Part shown: positions 16,999 to 26,812 of the stretch, piece after piece | Numbering within the stretch: the stretch's first letter is position 1 | Layout: each line of letters starts with the position of its first letter | NCBI RefSeq assembly: GCF_900099655.1 | Contig: NZ_FNDC01000003.1 | Span: 124,001 to 188,000 of the forward strand | Direction of reading: 5' to 3' | Length of the DNA: 64,000 nucleotides | Source: Planococcus glaciei | GTDB lineage: Bacteria > Bacillota > Bacilli > Bacillales_A > Planococcaceae | Translations under genes and position numbers: made by a program | Notes under the pieces: model-generated | Databases searched by the model: none | Told to the model about the DNA's origin: nothing | The model's input: only the letters and a program-made list of their open reading frames with translations

Positions 16999-18317
16999 TT
17001 GCTTTCCACCTGTTTTTTATAACTTAGATCATGTTTCACCAAATCGTGTAAAGTTTCTCGTTCCACGACCAGTTGATGATCCCCGTTTTCCACAAAAACT
17101 ACAGCTGGACGGGCAATGCGGTTGTAATTGCTGGCCATCGAATAACCATATGCGCCGGTACAGAAGACGCTTAGAATATCACCGGCTTTGGCCGCTGGCA
17201 AATCGGCTTGCTCAATCAGCTTGTCCCCGGATTCACAGCATTTCCCAGCAATTGTGTATTGCTCCGTTGCCGCCTCATTTGCCTTATTGGCAATCAGCGA
17301 ACTGTATTTTGCCCCGTACAGCGCCGGACGGATGTTGTCAGACATGCCGCCATCCACTGCTGCATATTTGCGCGTGCCTGGCACTTCTTTCATCGAACCG
17401 ATCGTATACAAAGTAGTGCCGGCGTCGCCGACAAGCGAACGGCCCGGTTCGATCCAGATTTCAGGAACCGGATAACCGGCCGCAGCAGATGTCTCTTTAA
17501 CTGCCTGAATCATTTCTTTGACATATACCGCAGGTTCAAGCGGTTCATCTTCTTCCGTATACCGGATGCCGAAGCCTCCACCCAAGTTTAAAACCGGGCA
17601 TGAAAAATCGAATTCGTTTTTCCAATCGCTCATTTTGCCGACCAATTTTTCGGCTGCCAAACGGAACGCTGCCGTATCAAAAATCTGGGAGCCAATGTGG
17701 CAGTGAAGCCCCAACAGATTCAGAAATTCGTGCTGATAAGTCTCGTGGAACGCACGGTCTGTCTGGCCGTTAATCAAATCAAAACCGAATTTCGAATCTT
17801 CCTGGCCCGTCGTAATGTAATCATGCGTATGGGCTTCTATGCCAGGCGTTACACGCAGCAAGACATTCATCGGCTTTTTCAATTGTTCCGAAAGAGTTTT
17901 CAGCAATTCAATTTCATGAAAATTATCAACGACGATGCAGCCGATTTCTTCTTCAAAAGCCATGCGAAGTTCAGCCTCGCTTTTGTTGTTGCCGTGAAAA
18001 TGGATTTTTTCTTTTGGAAATCCGGACTGGATGGCGGTATACAATTCGCCTGCCGAAACAACATCCAGCGACAAGTTTTCTTCTGCAGCCACCTGGTAAA
18101 TTGCAATGCTTGAAAATGCTTTGCTGGCATAAGCCACTTGGTAAGCAATGTTTTCTTCTTCAAATGTTTTCTGAAACGCTTTTGCCCGTTCCCGGAACAA
18201 TTGTATGTCGTATACATAAAGCGGCGTGCCGTATTCCTTGGCCAGTTCAACCGAATCCGTTCCGCCAATTGTCAAATGCCCTTGATCGTTGATAGTTTGA
18301 GTGCCGTATAAATGCAT
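16995..18317 (-). CDS. lysA: Diaminopimelate decarboxylase
   Basis: The protein has 440 residues and is a fold-III PLP enzyme. The PLP lysine is in AYASKAFSS (near residue 60), the glycine-rich phosphate loop is LNLGGGFGIRY, and the substrate/PLP motifs EPGRSLVGDAG and CTGAYGYSMASNYN are in place. It makes L-lysine from meso-diaminopimelate in the last step of lysine synthesis. Its ATG is preceded by GGAGGG. A tiny membrane peptide overlaps its stop codon. Confidence 0.96.
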   Translation of the reverse strand: MHLYGTQTINDQGHLTIGGTDSVELAKEYGTPLYVYDIQLFRERAKAFQKTFEEENIAYQVAYASKAFSSIAIYQVAAEENLSLDVVSAGELYTAIQSGFPKEKIHFHGNNKSEAELRMAFEEEIGCIVVDNFHEIELLKTLSEQLKKPMNVLLRVTPGIEAHTHDYITTGQEDSKFGFDLINGQTDRAFHETYQHEFLNLLGLHCHIGSQIFDTAAFRLAAEKLVGKMSDWKNEFDFSCPVLNLGGGFGIRYTEEDEPLEPAVYVKEMIQAVKETSAAAGYPVPEIWIEPGRSLVGDAGTTLYTIGSMKEVPGTRKYAAVDGGMSDNIRPALYGAKYSSLIANKANEAATEQYTIAGKCCESGDKLIEQADLPAAKAGDILSVFCTGAYGYSMASNYNRIARPAVVFVENGDHQLVVERETLHDLVKHDLSYKKQVESK

Positions 18318-18393
18318 GCTATCCCTCCTGGTATATGCGAACTGAAAGTCTCATTATATAAGTTAAACTAATAATCTCTGTATGTCGATATTC

Positions 18394-18500
18394 CGCAAAA
18401 CAGCTCCACTTTCCTGCGGGCTTGCACCGAACTAACTCGGGCTTGATGCCCGAGTGGATTTCGGCACTTCGCTATCCCGCGGGAGTCTCCGCTGTTTTGC
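18394..18500. repeat. 107-bp palindromic intergenic element
   Basis: Arms GCAAAACAGC and GCTGTTTTGC close a large stem, with CTGCGGG/CCCGCGGG further in and a small hairpin CTCGGGC-GCCCGAG at the tip. It lies upstream of lysA in a 559-base gap without a convincing gene. This is a REP/BIME-like architecture. Confidence 0.65.
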
Positions 18501-18639
18501 TCCATATCTTGAAATGGTTAAAAGTGCTATGGAGAAAATTCGATGATGTGGCGAACCTTCTAATCACAGCAAGGAGTAGCTTTCTTCTCATTTCTATCCA
18601 TTTAAGATGAATGAGCGGAAGGCGGCGAGGGTCAAACAT

Positions 18640-18803
18640 ACTGCTCCTGCATCGCTTCGCTGCTTCGTCGCAAACGAGCTGTGCAAGTTACTTTTGCACA
18701 ACTCGCTTCCTGCGGGAATAGAGGGCCAGGTGAGACCCCGCAGGGAGTGCAGCGACTGAGGAGGCTCACGGTCCTCCCGCGGAAAGCGTCCGCCTGGAGC
18801 GAT
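18640..18803. repeat. Second palindromic intergenic element upstream of lysA
   Basis: The sequence contains nested inverted segments, such as TGCAAGTTACTTTTGCA, CCCGCAGGG, and the ending GCGGAAAGCGTCCGC with CCTGGAGCG. The final block resembles the tandem units near 15625 and 15740. Frames that cross this region are short and lack ribosome binding sites. Confidence 0.6.
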
Positions 18804-18840
18804 TTCATCAACATCTAATTTATTGATTCAACTTATATAC

Positions 18841-18871
18841 AAAAAAACTTGCTGAGAATAATCTCAGCAAG
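18841..18871 (-). terminator. Terminator of the deoB-pdp transcript
   Basis: On the minus strand CTTGCTGAGA pairs with TCTCAGCAAG and is followed by seven T residues directly after the pdp stop. Confidence 0.88.
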
Positions 18872-18876
18872 GCTTT

Positions 18877-20181
18877 TTAATCGGTAATCAGCGCAGAAAT
18901 CAGCTGTACTTTATCAACCGGTTCGCTTGAATATTCTATGCTATTATATAACATCTTCATGCATTCTGCGAGTTCTTCTGTGTTCGAATAGATGGTCGCG
19001 ATCGATTCGCCTTTTTCGACGCGGTCGCCGACTTTCTTGTTCAAGACGATGCCGACAGCTAAATCGATTTCCGATTCTTTTGTAGCCCGTCCTGCGCCAA
19101 GCACCATTGCTGCAGTTCCGATTTCATCCGCTTCCATGAATGAAATATAGCCGTCCTGCTCAGAAGGCACTTCCGTCACAAATTTCGCCTGCGGCAATAA
19201 GTCCACATCGTCCACTACGGCAGGGTTGCCGCCTTGGGCTTCGATAAACTGCTTCATTACTTCGAGCGCTTTGCCGTTGGCAATCACTTCTTCCAGCATG
19301 CCACGCGCTTCTTCCAAGGTTTCGGCTTTGCCGCCGACTACAACCATTTGGCTTCCAAGGACGAGGCATAGCTCCGTCAAGTCTTCCGGACCTTTGCCTT
19401 GCAGCGTTTCAATGGCTTCTTTCACTTCCAACGCGTTGCCGATGGCAAAGCCAAGCGGCTGGCTCATATCGGAAATGATGGCCATCGTTTTGCGGCCTGT
19501 CGAGTTGCCGATGCCGACCATCGCATGCGCTAATTCTCTGGCGTCTTCTTCTGTCTTCATGAATGCGCCTTCGCCTGTTTTTACATCGAGCACAATAGCG
19601 TCTGCTCCGGCAGCAATTTTTTTGCTCATGATCGAACTTGCGATCAATGGAATGCTGTTGACGGTCGCTGTTACATCGCGCAGCGCATACAATTTTTTGT
19701 CTGCCGGCGTCAAGTTGCCGCTTTGGCCGACAACCGCCAGTTTGATGTCGTTGACTTGCTTGATAAATTCTTCAGAACTGATTTCTACGTGGAAGCCTTC
19801 AATCGCTTCCAGTTTATCAATCGTTCCGCCGGTATGGCCAAGCCCGCGCCCGCTCATTTTGGCAACGGGTACGCCGCATGCTGCCACAAGCGGCCCAAGA
19901 ACCAATGTAGTTGTATCGCCGACGCCGCCAGTAGAATGCTTGTCCACTTTGATGCCGTCAATTGCCGACAAATCGATTTGGTCTCCTGAATTTGCCATGG
20001 CAATCGTCAAGTCGGCACGTTCCCGTTCCGTCATGTTTTTGAAGTAAACCGCCATCAAAAACGCACTCATTTGATAATCGGCGATTTCGCCTTTTGTGTA
20101 GCCAGTAACGATAAATTGGATTTCTTCAGTAGAAAGTTCAAAACCGTCTCTTTTCTTTTCAATCAAGTCGACCATTCTCAT
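18877..20181 (-). CDS. pdp: Pyrimidine-nucleoside phosphorylase
   Basis: The protein has 434 residues, the usual length. The signature of the thymidine/pyrimidine phosphorylase family is [12 protein letters not shown] with [13 protein letters not shown]; the phosphate-binding and substrate residues are in these loops. It splits uridine, deoxyuridine or thymidine with phosphate to give the base and (deoxy)ribose-1-phosphate. It follows deoB by 17 bases, so the sugar phosphate produced can be passed to phosphopentomutase: together they salvage nucleosides. Confidence 0.95.
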   Translation of the reverse strand: MRMVDLIEKKRDGFELSTEEIQFIVTGYTKGEIADYQMSAFLMAVYFKNMTERERADLTIAMANSGDQIDLSAIDGIKVDKHSTGGVGDTTTLVLGPLVAACGVPVAKMSGRGLGHTGGTIDKLEAIEGFHVEISSEEFIKQVNDIKLAVVGQSGNLTPADKKLYALRDVTATVNSIPLIASSIMSKKIAAGADAIVLDVKTGEGAFMKTEEDARELAHAMVGIGNSTGRKTMAIISDMSQPLGFAIGNALEVKEAIETLQGKGPEDLTELCLVLGSQMVVVGGKAETLEEARGMLEEVIANGKALEVMKQFIEAQGGNPAVVDDVDLLPQAKFVTEVPSEQDGYISFMEADEIGTAAMVLGAGRATKESEIDLAVGIVLNKKVGDRVEKGESIATIYSNTEELAECMKMLYNSIEYSSEPVDKVQLISALITD

Positions 20182-20198
20182 GGAATACTACCGCCTTT

Positions 20199-21383
20199 TT
20201 AGTTTAATTTAGTCAAAATGCTGTTGCCGAATTTCGGCATCGGGGCAGAAAAATTGTCAGCAATTGTCGCACCGATGTCTGCAAATGTTTTGCCAAGCGC
20301 CAGTTCCTGTCCTCCATTGAAACGAGGAGAGAAAGCAAGCAGCGGCACGTATTCACGTGTATGGTCTGTCCCCGGGAAAGTCGGATCGTTGCCATGGTCT
20401 GCTGTGATGATCAATAAATCATCTTCCGTCATGCGTTCCAAAACTTCCGGCAATCTGCGGTCAAACGCTTCGAGTGCCTCTGCATAGCCTTTAGGGTCTC
20501 TGCGGTGGCCATATAGCGCATCGAAATCGACCAAGTTCAGGAAGCTCAAACCGTTAAAGTCTTCTCCTGCCACTTGGACCAGTTTGTCCATGCCGTCCAT
20601 ATTATCTTTCGTGCGAAGCGCTTTTGTCACGCCTTCGCCGTTGTAGATGTCGTTAATTTTCCCGATGGCAATTACATCTTTTTGAATATCTTTCAATTCG
20701 TTCATCACAGTACGGTCAAACGGTTTTAATGCATAGTCGTGGCGGTTTGATGTCCGTTTGAAGGCGCCTTCTTCGCCCAGGAACGGACGTGCAATGACCC
20801 GGCCCACCAGAAATTCCGGAGACAGCGTCAATTCGCGTGCGATTTCACAGATTTTATACAGCTCTTCCAATGGGACAATTTCTTCATGCGCAGCAATCTG
20901 CAAAACCGGATCGGCAGACGTATAAACAATCAGTGCGCCTGTTTCCATATGTTCTTTGCCCAGTTCATCCAAAATCTCCGTGCCGCTTGCCGGTTTGTTG
21001 CCGATCACTTTGCGGCCCGTGCGTTCTTCAAGCTGCTGGATCAGCTCCTGCGGGAAGCCTTCCGGATAAACTTTGAAAGGTGTATCGATGTTCAACCCCA
21101 TGATTTCCCAGTGGCCAGTCATCGTATCTTTACCAACAGATGCTTCCTGCAGTTTTCCGTAGTAAGCTGCTGGCTGTGCTGCTGGCGTAAGCCCTTTCAC
21201 GGGAACGATATTGGCAAGGCCAAGTCTTTCCATATTCGGCATATGGAGTCCGCCGACTGCCTCGGCAATGTGCCCGATTGTATCAGCCCCTGTATCTCCA
21301 AATGCTGCAGCATCCGGCGCTTCACCGATGCCGACTGAATCCAAAACGATTAAATGTATGCGGTTAAAAGCTTTATTTGACAT
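20199..21383 (-). CDS. deoB: Phosphopentomutase
   Basis: The protein has 394 residues of the alkaline phosphatase superfamily. Metal-binding motifs are [15 protein letters not shown] at the N-terminus and [19 protein letters not shown] near the C-terminus; the phosphorylated Thr is in [11 protein letters not shown]. It interconverts ribose-1- and ribose-5-phosphate (and the deoxy forms). GGAGG precedes the ATG. It lies between xerD and pdp and is probably in one nucleoside-salvage transcript with pdp. Confidence 0.96.
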   Translation of the reverse strand: MSNKAFNRIHLIVLDSVGIGEAPDAAAFGDTGADTIGHIAEAVGGLHMPNMERLGLANIVPVKGLTPAAQPAAYYGKLQEASVGKDTMTGHWEIMGLNIDTPFKVYPEGFPQELIQQLEERTGRKVIGNKPASGTEILDELGKEHMETGALIVYTSADPVLQIAAHEEIVPLEELYKICEIARELTLSPEFLVGRVIARPFLGEEGAFKRTSNRHDYALKPFDRTVMNELKDIQKDVIAIGKINDIYNGEGVTKALRTKDNMDGMDKLVQVAGEDFNGLSFLNLVDFDALYGHRRDPKGYAEALEAFDRRLPEVLERMTEDDLLIITADHGNDPTFPGTDHTREYVPLLAFSPRFNGGQELALGKTFADIGATIADNFSAPMPKFGNSILTKLN

Positions 21384-21457
21384 GTTTTTTCCTCCTTATT
21401 TACCATCCTATAGTAACACAAAAGTACTCATCGTCAGAAGTCAGACCTCACATTTAA

Positions 21458-22360
21458 TTATGCTCGCGGATGAAATTGTGAATAAACGTCTTTCAGCCTT
21501 GTTTTGCTGACATGGGTATAGATCTGAGTGGTGGAAATATCGGCGTGGCCCAGCATTTCCTGGACTGCCCGCAAATCCGCTCCATTTTCAATCAGATGAG
21601 TCGCAAACGAATGGCGCAGTGTGTGCGGCGTCAGTTCTCTTTGAATGCCGGCTTTTTGGGCATGCTGTTTGAGCAGCTTCCAAAAGCCTTGGCGCGTCAG
21701 CCGTTTCCCCCGCTGATTGATGAAAAGGGAATCCGTTTTGGTTTCCGGTTTTGCCAGTTCCCCTCTGGCATTTTCCAAGTACGTTCGACAAGCGGCAAGC
21801 GCTGTTTTTCCGAGTGGAATGATGCGTTCTTTTCCACCTTTGCCATAGCATTTAACAAAGCCCATCGTCAAATTGACGTCTTCAATATTCAGATTGATGC
21901 ATTCACTGACCCGCATTCCGCTCGCATAGAGCAGTTCCAGCATCGCCCGGTCTCTTAAACCATTCGCTTTGTTTTCAGCAGGCGCCTGCATCAGCGCATC
22001 CACTTCTTCGATCGATAAGATGTTCGGCAGTTTTTTCTCCATCTGGGGCATTTCCAAATGGACGGTCGGATCATTGTCTACTACTCTTTCCCTGATCAGG
22101 AATTGATGAAACGACCGGATCGACGAGATGTGCCGTGCGACGGTCCGAGGGGTTTTTGTGGTTTCTTTCAAGTGGCGCAAATGATTCAATATATGTACTC
22201 GTTCTACTTTGCGCAATGAATCCAGCTGCTCCACTTCTTTTAGATACTGCAAATAACTTTTCAAATCGCGTTCATAAGACGTCAAGGTATTCGGGGCAAG
22301 CTGCCGCTCGACCCGCAGAAAATGCAGATAGTCATCCAATGCATCTTTTGCATATTTCAT
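21458..22360 (-). CDS. xerD: Site-specific tyrosine recombinase XerD
   Basis: The protein has 300 residues. The N-terminal SAM-like core-binding domain ([19 protein letters not shown]) is followed by the catalytic domain. The catalytic residues are Arg in SGMRVSE, His/Arg in [10 protein letters not shown], His in [10 protein letters not shown] and Tyr in IYTHV. With XerC it resolves chromosome dimers at dif. The order fur-xerD-deoB matches B. subtilis (fur-ripX-drm). GGAGGG lies upstream of the ATG. Confidence 0.96.
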   Translation of the reverse strand: MKYAKDALDDYLHFLRVERQLAPNTLTSYERDLKSYLQYLKEVEQLDSLRKVERVHILNHLRHLKETTKTPRTVARHISSIRSFHQFLIRERVVDNDPTVHLEMPQMEKKLPNILSIEEVDALMQAPAENKANGLRDRAMLELLYASGMRVSECINLNIEDVNLTMGFVKCYGKGGKERIIPLGKTALAACRTYLENARGELAKPETKTDSLFINQRGKRLTRQGFWKLLKQHAQKAGIQRELTPHTLRHSFATHLIENGADLRAVQEMLGHADISTTQIYTHVSKTRLKDVYSQFHPRA

Positions 22361-22384
22361 CGTAATCCCTCCATTTCGAGAAAT

Positions 22385-22425
22385 AGAAAAGGAAGGCGAC
22401 CTTTAGTTGGCCATCCTTCCTTTTC
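22385..22425 (-). terminator. Terminator of fur
   Basis: AGAAAAGGAAGG pairs with CCTTCCTTTTCT, followed on the minus strand by ATTTCTC. It lies between the fur stop and the xerD start. Confidence 0.75.
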
Positions 22426-22432
22426 TCACCAA

Positions 22433-22894
22433 TCATTCCGTTGGATTTTGTGAGTTGCGGTCCTGGCAACGCCAGCAAATGCCATGAAAAGTAAGACGGT
22501 GGTCTTTAATTTGGAAATTCCATCGTTTTTCAACGACCGACTCCACATCTTCAAGCAAATCTTCCTGTATTTCGTCCACTGCTCCGCACTCTATGCATAC
22601 TAAGTGATGATGGAAATGGGCTGCGCCTTCCTGGCGCAAATCATAGCGTGATACTCCATCACCAAAATTAATTTTATCGACGATTTTTAACTCTGTTAAT
22701 AACTCCAAGGTCCGATACACTGTGGCCAATCCAATTTCCGGTGCAATGTCTTTCACCAACAGGTAAACGTCTTCAGCACTTAAATGGTCTTCTTCATGGT
22801 CTAACAAGATTCGGACAGTCGCTTCACGCTGTGGCGTCAATTTATAACTTGCTGCATGCAGCTGCTTTTTGATTCGGTCAATTCTGGTTTCCAT
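22433..22894 (-). CDS. fur: Ferric uptake regulator Fur
   Basis: The protein has 153 residues with an N-terminal winged helix (LTPQREATVRILLDHEEDHLSAEDVYLLVKD as its recognisable region), the metal-binding HFHHHLVCIECGAVDEI segment and a C-terminal CWRCQD that completes a structural zinc site. It represses iron-uptake genes when Fe(II) is plentiful. The sequence upstream shows a PerR-type operator and a clear promoter, as known for B. subtilis fur, so peroxide sensing probably feeds into iron control. Confidence 0.95.
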   Translation of the reverse strand: METRIDRIKKQLHAASYKLTPQREATVRILLDHEEDHLSAEDVYLLVKDIAPEIGLATVYRTLELLTELKIVDKINFGDGVSRYDLRQEGAAHFHHHLVCIECGAVDEIQEDLLEDVESVVEKRWNFQIKDHRLTFHGICWRCQDRNSQNPTE

Positions 22895-22920
22895 GCGACG
22901 CCCTCCCCCAAACTGACTTC

Positions 22921-22985
22921 ATTATATCAAAAGTCGGTTCTCATTTACAAGATATATAACCATTCTTTCTTTAGAATGATTATAA
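22921..22985 (-). promoter_or_regulatory. fur promoter with a PerR-box-like operator
   Basis: On the minus strand, -35 TTGTAA (22945-22950) and -10 TATAAT (22921-22926) are 18 bases apart. Upstream at 22971-22985 is TTATAATCATTCTAA, which differs at one position from the PerR consensus TTATAATNATTATAA. The arrangement suggests PerR control of fur. Confidence 0.7.
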
Positions 22986-22996
22986 ACTAGGGGCGT

Positions 22997-23548
22997 TTAA
23001 TTCTCAATTGCCAGCTTTTGCTTTGCCCATAATACGGCAAAGGCCGTTTTCGCATCATAAATCCGGTTGTCTTTCATCATCTGTTCCGCTTCTTCTATTG
23101 ACACTTCCATCAGTTCGACAAATTCATCGTCATCCAGCACTGCACCTGAAGTGGCTTTGCTTAAGCCCTCCGCTGCGTAAAGGTGGATGATTTCGTCGGC
23201 AAATCCAGGCGAAGTCGAAAAAGATTGGATCAAGTCGAGTTTTTCGGCCGTATAACCGGTTTCTTCTTCCAGTTCCCGCAGTGCAGTGACTTCCGGGGCT
23301 TCCCCTTTTTCAATTTTGCCGGCAGGTATTTCGACGATGGTGCGTTCCAACGCTTTTCGGTACTGTTCCACCAGAATGATTTTCTTGTCCGGTGTCAGCG
23401 CTACTAATGCAACCGCTCCAGGGTGTTCCACCAATTCGCGTTTGGACGTGTTGCCGTTTGGCAGGCTGACTTCGTCCACTTTCAAATTGATGATTTTGCC
23501 TTCGTAAATCCGGTTGGAGCTGATTGTCTTTTCTTCAAATTTTTTCAT
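22997..23548 (-). CDS. nudF: ADP-ribose pyrophosphatase NudF
   Basis: The protein has 183 residues with a canonical Nudix box, GKIEKGEAPEVTALRELEEE followed by TG (residues about 80-102). The length and the flanking sequence (EHPGAVALVALTPDKKIILV) match bacterial ADP-ribose hydrolases. It cleaves ADP-ribose to AMP and ribose-5-phosphate, removing a reactive metabolite. It lies upstream of fur and divergent from the aldo/keto reductase, as nudF (yqkG) does in B. subtilis. Confidence 0.93.
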   Translation of the reverse strand: MKKFEEKTISSNRIYEGKIINLKVDEVSLPNGNTSKRELVEHPGAVALVALTPDKKIILVEQYRKALERTIVEIPAGKIEKGEAPEVTALRELEEETGYTAEKLDLIQSFSTSPGFADEIIHLYAAEGLSKATSGAVLDDDEFVELMEVSIEEAEQMMKDNRIYDAKTAFAVLWAKQKLAIEN

Positions 23549-23625
23549 CGGAATCCTCTTTTCATTTGTGATTTCTCTACCGCAAAGTATACCATAAGAG
23601 AAACAACTTACTAAAATGAGGTGGA

Positions 23626-24531
23626 ATGATGAAGAAAGTGAATCTAGGCAACAGCAGCATCCAAGTAAGTGAAATCGGTTTCGGCTGCATGTCCTTGCCG
23701 CTTGATCAGCAAGAGGCAGGTGCCATCATCGACGCAGCCGTTTCTTCCGGCATCAATTATTTTGATACAGCCGATCTGTACAATAAGGGCAAAAACGAAG
23801 AACTGGTCGGAGAGCTTTTAAAAAAACACCGGAACGGCATCGTCATTGCGACAAAAGTCGGCAACCAGTGGAGCACAGATTCCGATAAAGTGAAATGGAA
23901 TGCCACGAAAGCGTATATCACCGAACAAGTGCACACTAGCTTGAAGCGGCTGCAGACCGACTACATCGACTTATACCAATTGCACGGCGGCATGATTAGC
24001 GACAATGCCGAGGAAACGATTGATGCATTCGAGTCGCTCCAAAAAGAAGGTTTGATCCGCGCCTACGGCATTTCGTCCATCCGGCCGAATGTCATCCGCC
24101 GTTTCTTAGAAAACAGCGATATCGTGTCGATCATGATGCAATATAGCCTGCTCGACCGCCGGCCAGAAGAATACTTGGAGGAAATCCATGCTGCCGGCCG
24201 CTCTGTGGTCACCCGCGGCAGTCTGGCAAAAGGGCTTTTGACTAACGAAGGTTTGGAGCGCGCCAATCAAACAGGAAGCTACATGGCTTACAGCGAAGGA
24301 GAGCTGAACAATATAGTGCAGCAGCTGATGGACATCCACCCGAACCTTCACGCCCTGTCGCTTCACTCTGTGCTGCAGCAGCCTGCCGTCGCTTCTGTTG
24401 TAGCCGGTGCAAGTTCGCCTTCTCAAATTCAAGAGACGCTGAAAGCCTATGAAACGGCTGTGTCGGCTGAACAAATCGAACAAGCCCGCAGCTTGACCAA
24501 ACAAGACCGGTACCAGGAGCATCGTGAGTAA
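23626..24531 (+). CDS. yqkF: Aldo/keto reductase, YqkF-like
   Basis: The protein has 301 residues and is a TIM-barrel NADPH-dependent reductase. The catalytic Asp-Tyr-Lys-His set is visible: Asp and Tyr in FDTADLYNKGKNEELVG, Lys in VIATKVG, and His in YQLHGG. The C-terminal nucleotide-binding motif is VASVVAGASSPSQI. The physiological substrate is unknown. Its place beside nudF and fur matches yqkF of B. subtilis. GAGGTGG lies before the ATG. Confidence 0.88.
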   Translation: MMKKVNLGNSSIQVSEIGFGCMSLPLDQQEAGAIIDAAVSSGINYFDTADLYNKGKNEELVGELLKKHRNGIVIATKVGNQWSTDSDKVKWNATKAYITEQVHTSLKRLQTDYIDLYQLHGGMISDNAEETIDAFESLQKEGLIRAYGISSIRPNVIRRFLENSDIVSIMMQYSLLDRRPEEYLEEIHAAGRSVVTRGSLAKGLLTNEGLERANQTGSYMAYSEGELNNIVQQLMDIHPNLHALSLHSVLQQPAVASVVAGASSPSQIQETLKAYETAVSAEQIEQARSLTKQDRYQEHRE

Positions 24532-24578
24532 ACATAAAACAGGCCGACAGCGGGAATGCTGTTGGCCTGTTTTATGTT
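24531..24578. terminator. Bidirectional terminator between yqkF and a methyltransferase gene
   Basis: An almost perfect palindrome, AACATAAAACAGGCC... mirrored by GGCCTGTTTTATGTT, lies between two convergent genes and gives a T-rich tail on both strands. Confidence 0.88.
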
Positions 24579-25190
24579 CTATAGCAAATCCATATTCTGT
24601 TTCTCATTTATACAGTCGATTGCCAGCAAAAATCCTTTGTAATGGGAATCGATTTTTGTTACCGATAGCTCCGAATTATGGATTAACGCAAGCGTGTCGC
24701 GGTTTAAATGGCAGCCGGCAAATGCTTTTTTCCAAAGCGGCGTCATTAAATCCTGCACTTTCCCCATCAGCCCCTGCGGCATCCGTACATGCTCAAGAAA
24801 AAGGATGCTCGCGCCAGGCTTTGCCACGCGCTGAATTTCCTGAAGTGCTTTGTGGGGATCCGGGATGGTGCAGAAAACCAGGGTTGCCACAACTGTATCA
24901 AAGACATTTTCATCAAAGGGCAGATGCTCTGCTTTTGCAGTATGAACTTCAATGGGGATCCTTGCCTTCTTTATCTTCGCAGTCGACTGTTTGCTCATCT
25001 GCAGATCCGGTTCAATAGCGTCTACTTTCAAGGCATTTCGATAGAACGGAAAATTTGCCCCTGTACCAGATCCGATTTCCAGCACATGGCCGACAGCTTT
25101 TTCTGTAAGCTCCGACCTTAGCTGGCTGATTTTCACTTTTTCCAGCGGCTGCATCGTTTTGTCATACACTTTGCTGAATTGGTCTGCCAT
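24579..25190 (-). CDS. Class I SAM-dependent methyltransferase
   Basis: The protein has 203 residues when started at MADQFSKVYDKTMQPLEKVK, which follows AAGGAG; an upstream reading adds a Lys/Arg-rich extension. The SAM-binding motif I is VLEIGSGTGANFPFY, with the acidic motif II around VDAIEPD and a post-motif LPFDENVFDTVVATLVF. The family includes UbiE-like and small-molecule or phospholipid methyltransferases; the substrate cannot be told. It is divergent from the DedA-like gene. Confidence 0.85.
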   Translation of the reverse strand: MADQFSKVYDKTMQPLEKVKISQLRSELTEKAVGHVLEIGSGTGANFPFYRNALKVDAIEPDLQMSKQSTAKIKKARIPIEVHTAKAEHLPFDENVFDTVVATLVFCTIPDPHKALQEIQRVAKPGASILFLEHVRMPQGLMGKVQDLMTPLWKKAFAGCHLNRDTLALIHNSELSVTKIDSHYKGFLLAIDCINEKQNMDLL

Positions 25191-25324
25191 TTTACTGCGC
25201 TCCTTTTCCCTTGCTGCCTTGCGGTCTTTTGGAACAAATAAAGACGTGCTATCCTCTGGCATCCCTTGTCCTTTATAATAGAATAAACTAAACCATTCCC
25301 TTGGTTTACAGGAGGCCAGCCGAC

Positions 25325-25873
25325 GTGGACATCAATGACATCTCACTTGAATTTATCGCGTTATTGCTGCTTAACTTGGCCGCCGGTGCACTTGGATTTG
25401 TTCCCAGTTTCCTGTTGACCGGTCTGAATATAAGCAGTTTTGGCGTTGCCACAGGGACTGTGCTGTCGCTCGTTGGTGAAATCTTCGGCGCCATCCTCGG
25501 TTTTTATCTCTACCGGTTCGGTTTTTCAAAAGTGCAGCCATCCTGGAAACAGTCCCGCTTCTGGAATTACATGCACAAGCAGCCGGCAGCAACTGTATTC
25601 TGGGGCATCCTGCTATTTCGGCTGCTCCCGTTTATCCCTTCCGGCCTTGTCACAGCAGGTGCGGCTTTGACGCCGATCAACGGGCTGTTGTTTTTCATCG
25701 CCAGCAGCCTCGGAAAAATTCCGGCCGTCTTTCTTGAAGCAGCCATCGTCTACGGCATTATCGAAACGGTGCCGGCAGTTGTCCAGTATACCGTAGGAAT
25801 TGCTGTATTCCTGGCAGCTCTGTTCGTTTGGCTGCACAAGCGCAAAACAACTGGAAGCGGTTTAAGGCAGTGA
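25325..25873 (+). CDS. VTT/DedA-family (TVP38-like) membrane protein
   Basis: The protein has 182 residues when started at the GTG that follows AGGAGG by nine bases; an earlier in-frame TTG has no such site. It has about five hydrophobic segments and the pattern of the VTT (SNARE-associated) domain: GEIFGAILGFYLYRFG, FRLLPFIPSGLVTAGAAL and SSLGKIPAVFLEA. Members of this superfamily include lipid flippases or transporters of undecaprenyl phosphate. Its 3' end overlaps the convergent trxB-like gene by 12 bases. Confidence 0.8.
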   Translation: MDINDISLEFIALLLLNLAAGALGFVPSFLLTGLNISSFGVATGTVLSLVGEIFGAILGFYLYRFGFSKVQPSWKQSRFWNYMHKQPAATVFWGILLFRLLPFIPSGLVTAGAALTPINGLLFFIASSLGKIPAVFLEAAIVYGIIETVPAVVQYTVGIAVFLAALFVWLHKRKTTGSGLRQ

Positions 25874-26812
25874 TTGGCTCCAGTCGACGATTTCCTGCCC
25901 TTCCAAAAACCGTTCCGCATCAAGCGCCGCCATACAGCCCGTTCCGGCCGCAGTGACGGCTTGCCGATATTTGCTGTCCTGGACATCTCCGCATGCGAGC
26001 ACACCGGGAATATTTGTTTCAGTTGTACCGGGGTTCACTTTGATGTAGCCAATTGCATCTGTCTCGATTTGCCCGTTTAAAAAGCTTGAATTCGGCAAAT
26101 GGCCGATTGCTATAAAGATGCCGTCTGCCTGAATGACTTCTTCTTCCGCGGTTTCGTTGTTCCGTACCTTCAACCCTGACACTTTGTCGTCTTTTGTGAC
26201 GACCCGCAAAGGGATCCGGTCAAGCGCCCAAGTGATTTTGGGATTTTGCCGCGCTCGTTCCTGCATGATTTTGGATGCCCTTAATTCACTCCGCCGGTGG
26301 ACAACCACCACTTCGGAAGCGAACCGTGTAAGGAAGCTCGCTTCTTCCATTGCGGAGTCCCCTCCGCCGACAACAATGATTTTCTTGTTGCGGAAAAAAA
26401 AGCCGTCGCATGTGGCGCACGTACTGACTCCTTTTCCCAAGTTTTCCGTTTCCCCAGGAATATCGAGCATTTTTGCGCTGGCTCCCGTAGAAATAATCAC
26501 GGCTTCTGCTGTCAGTTCATCGCCTTTTTGCAGCGTGATTTTAAATGGCCTTTTCCGTAAATCGATTCCTGTGACCCAGCCGCGCCTGAATTGCGCCCCA
26601 AACCGTTCAGCCTGCTTCCGCATATTATCCATCAATTTGGGACCGAGTATGCCGTCTGTATAACCAGGGTAATTTTCCACTTCGGTTGTCAGGATCAATT
26701 GGCCACCCGGTTCCGCGCCTTCAATGACCAAGGGGTTCATATTGGCTCTCGCCAAATAAATGGCTGCTGTCAATCCTGCCGGTCCTGTCCCCAAAATAAC
26801 CACTTTTTCCAT
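25862..26812 (-). CDS. trxB: Thioredoxin reductase (TrxB-like)
   Basis: The protein has 316 residues when started at MEKVVILGTGPAGLTAAIYL (AGGAGG eight bases upstream). The FAD site is GTGPAG, the redox disulfide is CATCDG (Cys132, Cys135), the NADPH site is VVGGGDSAMEEA with HRRSELRAS, and the second FAD motif is GVLACGDVQD. It passes electrons from NADPH to thioredoxin. It is divergent from the thioredoxin-like gene at 26975 with 160 bases between them. The position is not that of the usual housekeeping trxB of Bacillales, so a second copy probably exists; this one may serve the adjacent seleno-thioredoxin. That role is inferred. Confidence 0.9.
   Translation of the reverse strand: MEKVVILGTGPAGLTAAIYLARANMNPLVIEGAEPGGQLILTTEVENYPGYTDGILGPKLMDNMRKQAERFGAQFRRGWVTGIDLRKRPFKITLQKGDELTAEAVIISTGASAKMLDIPGETENLGKGVSTCATCDGFFFRNKKIIVVGGGDSAMEEASFLTRFASEVVVVHRRSELRASKIMQERARQNPKITWALDRIPLRVVTKDDKVSGLKVRNNETAEEEVIQADGIFIAIGHLPNSSFLNGQIETDAIGYIKVNPGTTETNIPGVLACGDVQDSKYRQAVTAAGTGCMAALDAERFLEGQEIVDWSQSLP

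Noticed and set aside
19226..20047. 273-codon plus-strand frame opposite pdp
   Set aside because: Antisense to a highly conserved enzyme; Ser-rich low-complexity translation.
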